The notes beneath the pieces are model-generated. The model was not told the DNA's origin and did no database searches. It worked only from the letters and a program-made list of their open reading frames with translations. 64,000 bases of DNA from Protopterus annectens (lineage: Eukaryota; Chordata; Ceratodontiformes; Protopteridae): NCBI RefSeq assembly GCF_019279795.1, contig NC_056745.1:511185323-511249322 (forward strand), in the 5' to 3' direction. Made by a program: the position numbers and the translations under genes. Shown in pieces: positions 55,694-64,000 of the stretch (within the stretch, counting starts at the first letter, position 1; every line of letters begins with the position of its first letter).

Positions 55694-57583
55694 TGCGTGC
55701 GCCCGAGACATACTCCTCAGAAGTGGGTAGCAAAGCTGTCTCGGCCAATCTGGCGCTATCAGTATGATCCTTGGGTGATCTTCTTTGATCTTCAGTAGCA
55801 CTTTGTGCATCAAAGGAAGAGGTGGAAATGCGTATGCTGTTAGGTTTTCCCAACTGAAGGATAGGGAGTCCACCTTCCAAGCAAGCGGGTGGTATGTCCT
55901 TGTGCAGAATTTTCTCAATTGGTGGTTGTGTGGGGATGCGAACAGGTCTATTTCTGGTAGCCCCCATTTCTTTGTAATGGATTTGAAGATGTCCGGATGC
56001 AGCATCCATTCGTGGGCATCCGTGGTAGTTCTGCTTAAGGTGTCTGCTAGTATATTTTCTTTTCCTGGCACAAATATGGCCTGGAGCTGAATGTTGAGGT
56101 TCAGGGCCACATTCCACAGGTCCATTGCCATCCGGCATAGAGGATATGAATGTGTGCCTCCTTGCTTGTTGATATACCACATAACTGTGGTGTTGTCCGT
56201 CCTTATCAGCAAATGACCTTGTTGAAGAAACGGTCTGAATGTCTGAATTGCCTGTTTCACTGCCAGCATCTCTTTTTGATTTATGTGTAGGTTCAGCTGG
56301 TCCTGTGTCCATAGGCCTTGTATACACTTGTCTGCCATGTGTGCCCCCCAACCGAGGTCTGAGGCATCCGATGTGATAGTCTGGCTTGGGTGAGGGCTGT
56401 GGAAAGGCAGTCCTTTGTTCAACTGACAGGCCTGAGCCCACCACAGGAATTCTTGCTTCAGGCATGGAATTATTGGAATTTGGGTTTCTAGGCTGTGCTT
56501 GTGCTGAGACCATAAATTCCTGAGGTACCATTGCAACTTCCTCATATGTAGTCTGGCATGTGGGATCAATATTATGCAGGATGCCATGTAACCCAGGGCT
56601 TGCAGGACTTTCCTTGCTGTAAGCTGGTTCTGCGTTGTTAATGCCATGAAATAGAGTGGTAGTTGCTTTTGCTTTTCTGCTGTGAGAAATGCCATTTGAT
56701 TTGATGTGTCCAGTTCTGCACCCAAGAAAGTAATCCTTGGTACCAGTCTTGACTTTTTTATGTTGACTGTGTATCCCAAGGCCTGCAATAGGAGAATAAC
56801 CTTTTCTAAATCTTTTGTTAATTTGTTCTTGTTGTCCGCTTGTATCAGGCAGTCGTCCAGGTATGGATAAATTTGAATTCCCTGAAGCCTGCAATGAGCA
56901 ATTACTGATGCCAGGCATTTCGTGAATACTCTGGGCGCAGTAGATAAGCCAAAAGGCAATGCTGAGAATTGATAATGCTCTGATCCTGCAAGAAATCTGA
57001 GGTATCTTCTGCAATCTGGTCGAATAGGGATGTGCAGGTATGCCTCCTTGAGATCTAGAGTCACCAGCCAAGACTCCTTGCCCAGCATGGGAAGAAGTTG
57101 CTGTAGGGTCAGCATTTTGAATTTTGGAACAATGAGATATGTGTTCAGAGCGGACAGGTCGAGAATAGGTCTCCATTGGTTTTCTTTTCTTGGCACCAGG
57201 AAAAGACTGAAATAAAATCCTTGTCCTTGTTCCATAGCCGGTACCTTTTCTATAGCTCTCATCTTTCGTAAGTGGTTGATTTGTCCTAGAGCGTTTGTTC
57301 TTTGGTTTGGTGGTAGGTTTGGCATTCCTCTCTTCCTTGGTAGAGTATGGAAGTGAAACCTGTAACCCTTCTCTATTGTCTGTAAAATCCATTTGTCTCC
57401 TGTAATGTAATGCCAGTTTACTGAGAATAAGGCTAGCTTTCCGCCTAAGGGTGCTTCCAGTTGTTCCCTGGTAGGCGGTATCAGAGCCAAGTCACTGTGA
57501 CTGTCCTGTGGAAGTGGTAGTAGCTGGATCTGTAGCAGTACTTCTCTGGTTGTTAGGCTGCCACTGACGTCCCCTGTAGGCAC
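55592..57583 (-). CDS. DIRS E reverse transcriptase / RNase H polyprotein, intact frame
   Basis: 663 codons from the ATG at 57583, overlapping the gag frame (to 57492) by 92 bases. RT: GFYFSLFLVPRKE (about 122-134), TLDLKEAY (D177), ALPFGLS (208-214), YLDD (241-244). Thumb: LHMRKLQWYL (345-354). RNase H acidic set: D406 (TSDASDLG), E438 (QKEMLA), D463 (RTDNTT), D514 (ILADTLSR). The C-terminal domain (about 540-625) contains EIDLFASPHN, YAFPPLP and ILIAPDWP; it occupies the place of the Dam-like methyltransferase annotated in DIRS1, but with FPP instead of N/DPP. Expression would need internal initiation or frameshifting after gag. Activity in vivo is unknown. Confidence 0.93.
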   Translation of the reverse strand: MPTGDVSGSLTTREVLLQIQLLPLPQDSHSDLALIPPTREQLEAPLGGKLALFSVNWHYITGDKWILQTIEKGYRFHFHTLPRKRGMPNLPPNQRTNALGQINHLRKMRAIEKVPAMEQGQGFYFSLFLVPRKENQWRPILDLSALNTYLIVPKFKMLTLQQLLPMLGKESWLVTLDLKEAYLHIPIRPDCRRYLRFLAGSEHYQFSALPFGLSTAPRVFTKCLASVIAHCRLQGIQIYPYLDDCLIQADNKNKLTKDLEKVILLLQALGYTVNIKKSRLVPRITFLGAELDTSNQMAFLTAEKQKQLPLYFMALTTQNQLTARKVLQALGYMASCIILIPHARLHMRKLQWYLRNLWSQHKHSLETQIPIIPCLKQEFLWWAQACQLNKGLPFHSPHPSQTITSDASDLGWGAHMADKCIQGLWTQDQLNLHINQKEMLAVKQAIQTFRPFLQQGHLLIRTDNTTVMWYINKQGGTHSYPLCRMAMDLWNVALNLNIQLQAIFVPGKENILADTLSRTTTDAHEWMLHPDIFKSITKKWGLPEIDLFASPHNHQLRKFCTRTYHPLAWKVDSLSFSWENLTAYAFPPLPLMHKVLLKIKEDHPRIILIAPDWPRQLCYPLLRSMSRAHAWPLPLVPLLLTQNNFKILHPNLKTLQLAAWNLT

Positions 57584-59344
57584 CTCTGGATTGACCTCTG
57601 CCTCCTGAGCGCCTATTTCTGCCTCTCTGTGCTCTGTTGGTGTCTGGAAAGGACCAATTCTTCGAAGGCCAATTTCTACTAAACCTAGGAGGCTTGACCT
57701 GTAAGAAATCCTTGACTGTTTGGACAGATTTTGCTTTTTCTTCCACCTTCTTTAACACTTGCTGTGCAGGGGAACCAAACAAACTGAGTTTTTCCATGGG
57801 AGCATCCAGGAGCTTTGCCTTTACATGGTCTGGTAAGGATTGCTCTTTTAACCATGCATGCCTTCTGATCACTGTACCAGTCATAGCTGATCTAAAAGAA
57901 GCCTCCAGTGCATCATAGCCGCATTTTAAGGAATGATTACTGACCTGCTGAGTGTTATTTACCAAATCCTGAAGGGACTTGCGGTCTATAGGTTCAGGAG
58001 AGGATAGTTTTTTATTTAGCTGATCTAACAAAAATTCCTGATACTGAATCATGTGGAATTGACAGTTTAAGGCCCTAGCCGAAAGAGTAGCAGAAGTATA
58101 AACTTTTTTACCCCATCTCTCTAATGCTCTTGGTTCTCTATCAGAGGGGAGGGGGTTTCTGGCAGTTGCTACAGCTTTGGGGCCCTGAGAAATAGTTTCA
58201 GGATCTGCAATAGGAGCCTTATAAAAGTGATAATGTGTGTCCGGGACCCTGTAGTATCTGTCGGGCTTAGCAGGGGCCGGGGGAAGAGAGTCTGAAAAGT
58301 CCTGGCCCTGCCATTGAAATTGCTCCCTCATAGCATGCAAGGTTTCCCCAAGCATCATTGAATGCATCATCCACAACTGTTAGTACTGGAGGAATAGCTA
58401 AAGGCCTATGCTGTGGCAAATGTAAAAAGGTCCTTAGGCGCTTCCTAGAATCTGAAAAGTCCTGGCCCTGCCATTGAAATTGCTCCCTCATAGCATGCAA
58501 GGTTTCCCCAAAAGAAAATTCCTCAGGAGGAGAGGCAGAAGGAATGGAGTCTTCTGCGTCAGAATCCTCATATGGAGAATAAGGGCCTTCAGGAGGATTT
58601 GAGTGTTCTGAATCAGAGGAATAATCCGTAGAAACTGGTTCAGGGGGCTCTGCTCTAGGCCTCTTCGCTGGAGGGGGATGAGAGGCCCTGTCAGGGTGAG
58701 GTTGGGATCCCCTGATCAAAGAAATGAGATCCTCTGCCAGGCTGAGCATTTGGGAACTAGAGCTAGGCCTGTGTGAGGGGGTTTTAGCAGGCAAGGCCTT
58801 AGAAGATTTAGCTGCTTTAGCCCTAGAGAAAGCCTTGATAGACATGGATGCAGGGGGCCTAGCAGCTCCACGTGCAGGAGTAGATATGTCTAAGGGAATA
58901 GTATCTGATAAATCCTGGAGAAATTTCAGTAGCAGATTCAGCCATGCTGTGTGAGGCCTCGGCTGTAGGAGGTAAGCTTTCGGCCGAAGGAAGAACCGAG
59001 GACTCTGTTTCAGCCGAAACCGAGACACTCGCGGTTGGCTTAACCGTGGTTTCGTCCGAAACCGCGGACCACGAGTGTCGGTCCTTTTCCTTACGTTTTT
59101 TAGCTAATTGCGAAGTCTGAGTCTCCGACGGCATTTTGTAAGCAAAAGCGGGACCAAAAAACTCCTCAGCAAACTCCGACCGACGTCTGAGTGTCCGTCG
59201 GTTGAAGGAAGCACAGGCTAGACAAGCTGCTACGTCGTGGTCTGGGCCTAAGCAAGGAAGGCAGTAAGAGTGGAAATCCTTATGAGGTATTTGTTTCCCA
59301 CAAGTTAAACAATTATTTACTTTTTCTGACATCGGCTGAGGCAA
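57492..59344 (-). pseudogene. DIRS E gag, frameshifted and with an inserted duplicate
   Basis: It starts at 59344 (MPQPMSEKVNN) or 59332 (MSEKVNN). The triple CxxC module and KKRKEKDRHSW are followed by a Ser/Pro/Glu linker; a shift near 58910-58920 leads to frame 58267-59028 (ML.LAEDLISLIRGSQPHPD, acidic stretch, FSFGETLHAMREQFQWQGQD, HRPLAIPPVL). A second junction at 58290-58376 leads to frame 57492-58376 (NCQFHMIQYQEF, LKCGYDALEASFRSAMTGT, KDFLQVKPPRFSRN, then a basic tail RGRNRRSGGRGQSRGAYRGR). The tail suggests RNA binding. Confidence 0.85.
58291..58350. repeat. 60-base duplicate inside DIRS E gag (copy 1)
   Basis: Identical to 58451-58510 (tctgaaaagtcctggccctg ... ggtttcccca). Copy 2 is at the position found in element C; copy 1 is the extra one and shifts the local gag frame. 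Confidence 0.95.
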
Positions 59345-59452
59345 GAAAGAGTCCCCAACGGGGTACTTAGCTTTTTAGAAGTCTTCGTTAGTAGAAATCT
59401 CTGGATCTGACCGACCGGCACTTGCGAACAGCTTCTGCTTCGGGCACCGTGC

Positions 59453-59624
59453 GGCAAGAAAGACTGAGGAAAATGGCGTCGACTGATGCCTTTATACCCA
59501 GTTGACAGCAGCTATGACGTCGGGTGAAGTGCGACATCAGCCGAGGCCAGACCCAGACTTTGGAATCCGGCCGACCGAAGGACTGCCTGAGGCAGGACAA
59601 CCCATTTGTTAGGACTGCAGATGC
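59453..59624 (-). repeat. Right inverted terminal repeat of DIRS E
   Basis: Reverse complement of 54058-54229, followed by the right extension to 59639. Confidence 0.92.
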
Positions 59625-59639
59625 ATCCTTGAAGGACAT

Positions 59640-59916
59640 CATACAGGAGACCCAGGAGCAATTGTGGACCAGAGCATCCCTCAGTGATTATCCCTGTGGA
59701 AGGATCAGGGCAAAATACCTGCTGCATTTGTTGTTTAGATAGGCAGCAGAGAAGTTGAAGCAAGATTGGCCCCAGTGACTGAAAGTTGTTTGTGTCATTG
59801 TGGGACCACTCGTGAGGCATAAGCATGGTCATCCTCAATTTCTCCGTGAGTACACTGTAGCACCCTGGGATGTGCATTATCAGAAAACATTGCGAAGATA
59901 TCGCCCTTTGCCAAAC
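59640..59916 (-). pseudogene. DIRS G RT/RNase H C-terminal remnant
   Basis: It matches DIRS A at about 4330-4590: atacaggagaccc / atacagaagaccg, gaccagagcatc / gactagagcatc, actcgtgaggcat / actcgcaaggcat, gatatcgccc / gagatcgccc. No open frame. Confidence 0.7.
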
Positions 59917-60272
59917 TGTCATAGGTTCATGGGCTGGTACTAGGTTATCGGCCCTACGGCCTATACAAGCCTAGCCATAACAATTCCCTGGATATTTCTT
60001 ACCACAATATTTACTTCCCAGGACCCCAGTCTAGCAGGGCGACTGACGTAATCCCTGGGGTGAATTTCCTGTCTCTCATCCAATCGTCAAGGTTCTTTTT
60101 GAAGAGGGCCAAGGAGGCAGTCTGCTTGACATGTATGGGCAGTCTATTCCAGAGTATGGGGAGTCTCTGGGTCAGGAACCTATCCCTCCAGGATGTTTTG
60201 TTCATTCTGATGACAAAGTTTAAATCCCTGGGGCATGTAGCTCTGAGGGATTAGAATTTCTTTAAGTGAAGC
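59917..60272 (-). mobile_element. 5'-truncated CR1-like LINE, copy 4
   Basis: The minus strand encodes RDRFLTQRLPILWNRLPIHV and ALFKKNLDDWMRDRKFTPGI (60011-60205), then the 3' UTR with cctatacaggcc-type hairpin sequence, ending in two 8-base repeats (cccatgaa, cctatgac). It is inserted in relic G. Confidence 0.85.
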
Positions 60273-61869
60273 AGGACTTCAACATAGGGGATAGGATTGG
60301 GTTTCTCCCAATTTGTTGATGTGCCATACAACAGTCATGTTGTCTGTCTGCATTGAAATCACACCCTTGGGGAGTAGGTCCTGAAATGCTAGAAAGACCA
60401 ATCTAAGTTTCAAGACACTGGTGTGAAAGTTGGCATCTCTTGCTGATCATGTACCTTGGACCACCTCCCCTTTGAAATGCCCCTCCCCCTAACCAAGAAG
60501 GGATGCATCCATGGTAACTGTTGAGATAAAGTGAACCCATCTGGAAAGGGAATCCATCAGTCACAGATGGGGGATGTGATTCACCAAGCTATGGGTTCTT
60601 TTGCAGAGCTTCATAATCTGAATTTCTGAATGTAGAGGGTGTGTAGATTGAGATCACTGTACTGTAAAGGATCACTGCAGCACTCTCATGAAATACTGGA
60701 ATAAAAAAAAAATTGGGAAGCCATGAGATCCAAGAGATGTAGGATTAACCTCGCTGGTGGTTTTGGGTGTTGTAGAACTTGAACAGCAGTTAGTCGAGGT
60801 GACTTGATCTTGGACTGGTGGAGGCTGACTATTTGAAGTCTAGTGTTTGGGTGGCATCCTATGAATTCTACACCCTGAGTTAGAGTCAGTTGACATTTTG
60901 GCAGGATTACAGAGATTCCTAAATTCAGATGCAGCTGGAATACTCAAACCCAGTGCGTGAGCAAGAGATACTCAATGGAGGCAGTGAAGAGCCAATTGTT
61001 GAGATACGGGAAGACTTGGATCCCCAGTTGGCACAGATGTGCAGCTACTACTGCCAAGACCTTGGTGAACATCCTGGGGGATGTGGTGAGACTGAATGGC
61101 AGGGCTCTGAATTGGAAATGATTGCCTCCCAAACAGAAGCTGAGAAATTATCTAGAGTGCTTCACTATTTAGATGTAATAGTAGTTGTCCCGGAGATATA
61201 TAAAGCACATCTAATTGTCCTTCCTTAGAAAGTGCAAAATGGACTAACTGACCATCTAGAAAACTACCTGTCTTTACCAAATGCATTAAGTGACTTAGAT
61301 GCAAAATGGGTCATAGGTCCCCAGTTTTCTCTGGTACTAAAAAGAACGTGGAATAGACTCCAGATTCTAACTGTTCGTGTGGGGACTGGTTGGATTAGTC
61401 TTTTTTCAGGCAGCTTTGAAATTTCTATGACTGTTAAGTCCAACTGATTAGATGGAACATCTGGGACTTTCTTTTTTTTTTTCTGGAGTGAGGAAGAGGG
61501 AATTGAATAACCTCTGGATATTATTCTTAGCACTTACAATCTGATGTTATCATGTGCCAGGCTTGAGGATGCAAAGAAAGACAAACCTCCAGCTGCCTCC
61601 ACAGGACAGCACTCTGGCAACCAAGCAGGACACACAGTCTCATCCAGGCATGGCAGCACATGGTAATGCTGGAGCAGCTCTGGCCGTATCATCAGCTGAG
61701 TACAGAGCAGATGCATGGCTACATTACTGAAGGAATGAAGGAAAGCTGAGAGTCCACGGTTTTCTGAAAAAATGCGCTCTGGTTCCAGTTCTTCCAATAA
61801 TGCCAAACCTAAAGGATGAATCAGTATGGATTCCTGTAAGGGAGCTGCAAGTTGGCCAGTGCTCTGTAT
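60273..61869 (-). pseudogene. DIRS G RT / RNase H remnant
   Basis: It runs parallel to DIRS A 4610-6590: the plus-strand blocks ttgttgatgtgccatacaac, ggatgcatcc..ggtaactgt, and the minus-strand frame 60944-61132 with HFQFRALPFSLTTSPRMFTKV and IQVFPYLNNWL, where the catalytic YLDD reads YLNN. Frame 61264-61533 holds LPEKRLIQPVP and an FHVLFSTRE remnant of the fingers. It is dead. Confidence 0.8.
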
Positions 61870-62139
61870 CTTTTATTATTTATTTATTTTATTTATTTAT
61901 TTATTTAACAATTGTTAACCGGGAAAGTCCGACTTGGAACAAAGCAAAGCTTCAGCAGTGGCTTGGGAAGAAACTCTCCAGACGCATGTTTTTGTAAAGT
62001 GGGAGGAAACCAGAGGAAACCCACACAAACGCATGGAGGACATGCAGACTCCGCAGAAAAGGCACTCCAGCTGAGAATCAAACCAGGGAACCTCTTGCTG
62101 TGAAGTGACAATGCTACCGCTGCACCACTGCGCCGTCCT
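61870..62139 (-). mobile_element. tRNA-derived SINE with a LINE-like 3' tail
   Basis: On the minus strand: a head ggacggcgcagtggtgcagc..gtagcattgtc with a gtttgattctc B-box-like segment, then ctggagtgcct..gcatgtcctcc and tttcctcccactt blocks, a short body, and the tail agtcggactttcccggttaa followed by an (aaat)n run at 61870-61908. The tail resembles the 3' end of the LINE at 26627. The V core is absent, so this is a different SINE family from the V-SINEs. Host: relic G. Confidence 0.85.
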
Positions 62140-62756
62140 AGGGAATGGTACTGGGATAACCCCAGGCTGCATCTGTGTTCTCAAAAACTTCCTTATCCTA
62201 CTAATGTAGAGTTCTGTAACACTTCTAGACAATTGAGTGTATAATATTAAATGAAGATGGTCGAGAGTACCTCCTTTCTTGTAAAATCTGTGACTACAGT
62301 CTGGAATTCGCTAGTCCCAGTGAGTAGCTGGTGTGGGCAGAAGGAGATCGGGCACAAATCAGTGTAGGTTCTGACCTTCTGGGAACCTTGGGGCCAGGGC
62401 TGACTGAGGTTATCCGCTCCAGGGACCTTTCCTTTGAATAAATTTCCAAGGAAGACCTGCTCCTTTTTCTCTCTCTCTCTCTCATCCTTTTCTTGTTTGT
62501 CTTTCCTTTTCTTGACCCTTAGACTTGCACTTGTCTCGCTTAGATAGAAGTGAAGGGGTAGCCCCTGTCTATGCCAGAAGGAGACAGTCCCTTCTAATTT
62601 GGAGAAACTTGCCACTAAAAGATACAGAAGGTTGGCACTCTATGTCAAGGTGCATGGCACCAAGACAATATACACATTTAGAGTGTGGGTCTTGCACTGG
62701 AATTTTATGCCCCAACTCAGCACTTTTAAAGCCTGCTAGTTCTCTATTCAAAGGGG
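62140..62756 (-). pseudogene. DIRS G gag N-terminal remnant
   Basis: The minus-strand frames 62569-62751 (ELGHKIPVQDPHSKCVYCLGAMHLDIECQ) and 62247-62615 (SEREKKEQ-type lysine-rich linker) match the DIRS A Gag N-terminus. The first cysteine pair is lost, while CVYCLGAMHLDIEC remains. Confidence 0.75.
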
Positions 62757-62920
62757 ATCCAGTGTCTGTCTACCTGGGATGACATACTCGACAAGCCACT
62801 CTGCTTCACTAGAGATGGCTTGCACCTGTCACCTTTAGGCTTTCAAATACTGGCCAAGGCTCTTGCCACCCCCATAGGGCCTTTTTCAGGCAAGGCTCAA
62901 AAGACAAATCCACCACCGTA
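62757..62920 (+). pseudogene. CR1-like LINE ORF1, C-terminal end with esterase-like box
   Basis: The plus-strand frame from about 62770 reads LSTWDDILDKPLCFTRDGLH and LSPLGFQILAKALATP, stopping after NPPP. DGLHLSPLG resembles the last block (DxxHL...G) of SGNH-type esterases found in ORF1 of CR1-group LINEs. The element is truncated on its 5' side at about 62757, where relic G ends. Confidence 0.65.
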
Positions 62921-62949
62921 AATAGCGCAAGTAAAAAAAACTGAGGGTA

Positions 62950-64000
62950 ATGCTACTCAGTGCTAGAAGTCTAAACCTCAAAATGCACGCACTCGAGGCA
63001 CTCCTCAGTATGGAGAAAATTGATATATGTGTAGTAACAGAAACCTGGTTTAAGGCTCCAAAGAGCACCCCAGCACTACCAGGCTATAAAGCACACCATG
63101 CATTTCGGCCACAGAACTTGGAACAAAATACAAAAGGCGGGGGGCGTATCCATATTCATCAAGGATACCCACACCTCCAGGTTAGTGACACAGCACGATG
63201 CTTCAGACAGAGATCATTCACGTGCAACTAACAACGAGCAAAACTGCAATTCAAATTGTAGCTTGCTACAGATCACCCACCATGTCCTAGGACCCCTATT
63301 CCGCGTTTCTGGAAACACTGGGAAACATAAAGGTCCTACCAAACAACCTAATATTGAGTGATTTCAATTACCATACATTAACTGGGAGAACTACTCAAGT
63401 ACTAGCTCCCTTACCCAACATTTCCTAGAATTTATAAACTCAAACGCCCTGCGTCAACTGGTCAACACTCCCACCAGAGGTGACAACATATTGGACCTGG
63501 TCATCACCAACATGGGCAACCGGTGTTCCACACCGGAGGTCAACTGCTCGCTGGTTAGATATGACCATAAACAAATCACTTTGGATATCCATATTCCACC
63601 CCTGCCCCCCCGGACAAGAAAACCACCGTGAAAATCTTTCAAAAGCAAACTTCACGTTACCTACGACTGAGGTGGAAAGTTTCAAACCACCCATGCTAAA
63701 GGATAATGCTGTCCAAGCTGCAAAATCCTTTACTAATGCATTCTTCCGGCACCTACAAGAATGCATGGATCATGCTATCCCAAGCAAAACCAAGACTCAC
63801 TCCTCCAAGAAAAGGAAACCAGTCTGGTGGACCCCTGCCATAAACAAGCTATACAATAGAAGGAGGAAACTAGTACAGAAAAGGGTAAAATTCCAAGAAG
63901 GGAAGACATCCCTGATCAGTATCAGCAAGAAACTATGATCCCTCATAAAATCATCCAAGGCGAGCTTCGAAAGAAAAATTGCCAAGGACTCCAAAGATAA
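62950..64000 (+). pseudogene. CR1-like LINE ORF2, endonuclease, broken, runs off the window
   Basis: The start at 62950 gives MLLSARSLNLKMHALEALLS, ICVVTETWFKAP and GYKAHHAFRP. A shift near 63130 moves to KAGGVSIFIKDTHTS (63098-63361); further shifts occur before FLEFINSNALRQLVNTPTRG and NILDLVITN (around 63430-63510). The last frame (63480-63938) covers the linker before the RT (AVQAAKSFTNAF, RKPVWWTPAINKLYNRR). A piece of a related copy is at 25050-26340. The RT lies beyond the window. Confidence 0.75.

Larger units (their letters stand above)
54013..59639 (-). mobile_element. DIRS-type retrotransposon E, best-preserved copy
   Basis: It is 5.6 kb with terminal repeats at 54058-54229 and 59453-59624 and an ICR at about 54422-54531. 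It starts agtacagttttgtac and ends cttgaaggacat, as C does. It lies in relic G; G's sequence continues across the insertion with no duplication. The RT/RNase H frame is fully open (663 codons). The recombinase is spoiled by a single missing base near 55290, and gag by a small shift plus a 60-base duplicated insert. C and E look like recent sisters. Confidence 0.95.
41149..62756 (-). mobile_element. DIRS relic G (A-like), host of the nested cluster
   Basis: The left terminal repeat and extension begin near 41149 (atgatgtaacttaccataac); an ICR-like block lies at about 41560-41650. Recombinase sequence fills 41650-42675. After element D the host resumes at 53780-54012 and, after E, at 59640-59916, then 60273-61869 and 62140-62756. 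These pieces follow the same order as DIRS A from 2.9 to 8.2 kb. Right of 62756 a CR1-like LINE begins, so G's right end is not seen. The coding content is badly decayed. Confidence 0.75.

Noticed and set aside
55284-57392. 702-codon minus-strand frame as the main protein of DIRS E
   Set aside because: Only its last part, downstream of about 55693, is real (recombinase N-terminus). The rest is the RT/RNase H gene read out of frame, with His/Thr/Arg-rich text lacking the RT motifs.
1-64000. Host protein-coding exons
   Set aside because: Every long or motif-bearing frame traces to a retroelement; remaining frames are short and lack recognisable domains. Small exons or regulatory elements could still be missed by eye.

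Overview
The window looks like intergenic DNA from a repeat-rich vertebrate genome. I recognise no host exon, tRNA, rRNA, CRISPR array or bacterial-type operon. Almost every supportable feature is a transposable element: DIRS-type tyrosine-recombinase retrotransposons, several LINE lineages (CR1-like, an L2/Rex-like group, an L1-clade relic and a possible Penelope-like tail) and tRNA-derived SINEs. Three SINEs carry the conserved V-SINE core (ttccgctgtggcgacccc) and a fourth is broken by a DIRS element. V-SINEs, abundant DIRS and deep nesting point to a fish-grade vertebrate with a large genome. A lungfish is my best guess, but that is inference.

Layout. 1-1.2 kb: decayed DIRS gag. 1.95-10.3 kb: one minus-strand LINE broken by a truncated V-SINE, by a whole DIRS element (A, 2.64-8.67 kb) and by a CR1-like 3' fragment. 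10.3-18.5 kb: mostly unrecognised AT-rich DNA with a Penelope-like tail, a DIRS terminal remnant, an L1-clade relic, a degenerate repeat array and two long microsatellites. 18.5-28.7 kb: minus-strand CR1-like pieces flank a plus-strand L2/Rex-like LINE (about 21.1-25.04 kb), followed by a minus-strand relative (26.6-28.7 kb). 29.3-35.0 kb: DIRS element B sits inside a V-SINE. 36.1-41.1 kb: CR1 3' fragment, then a decayed DIRS (F) carrying two V-SINEs with clear target-site duplications. 41.15-62.76 kb: an old DIRS (G) hosts two younger ones, D (42.68-53.78 kb, itself hosting C at 42.86-48.46 kb) and E (54.01-59.64 kb), plus a CR1 fragment and a SINE. 62.76 kb to the end: 5' part of a plus-strand CR1-like LINE.

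How the parts work. Each DIRS copy lies on the minus strand and reads gag, then reverse transcriptase/RNase H with a C-terminal extra domain, then tyrosine recombinase, in overlapping frames between inverted terminal repeats. An internal complementary region beside the left repeat is complementary to both outermost ends. Three insertions (C in D, B in a V-SINE, E in G) can be checked against an uninterrupted copy of the target inside this window. C and B rejoin with no duplication or loss and E differs by one base, as expected for recombinase-mediated integration. Element E is the best preserved: its RT/RNase H frame of 663 codons is open with all catalytic residues, although its gag and recombinase frames are broken. 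The LINEs and SINEs show their own logic: CR1 copies end in 8-bp 3' repeats, and one tRNA-derived SINE shares its 3' tail with the L2/Rex-like LINE group, suggesting that it borrows that LINE's machinery.
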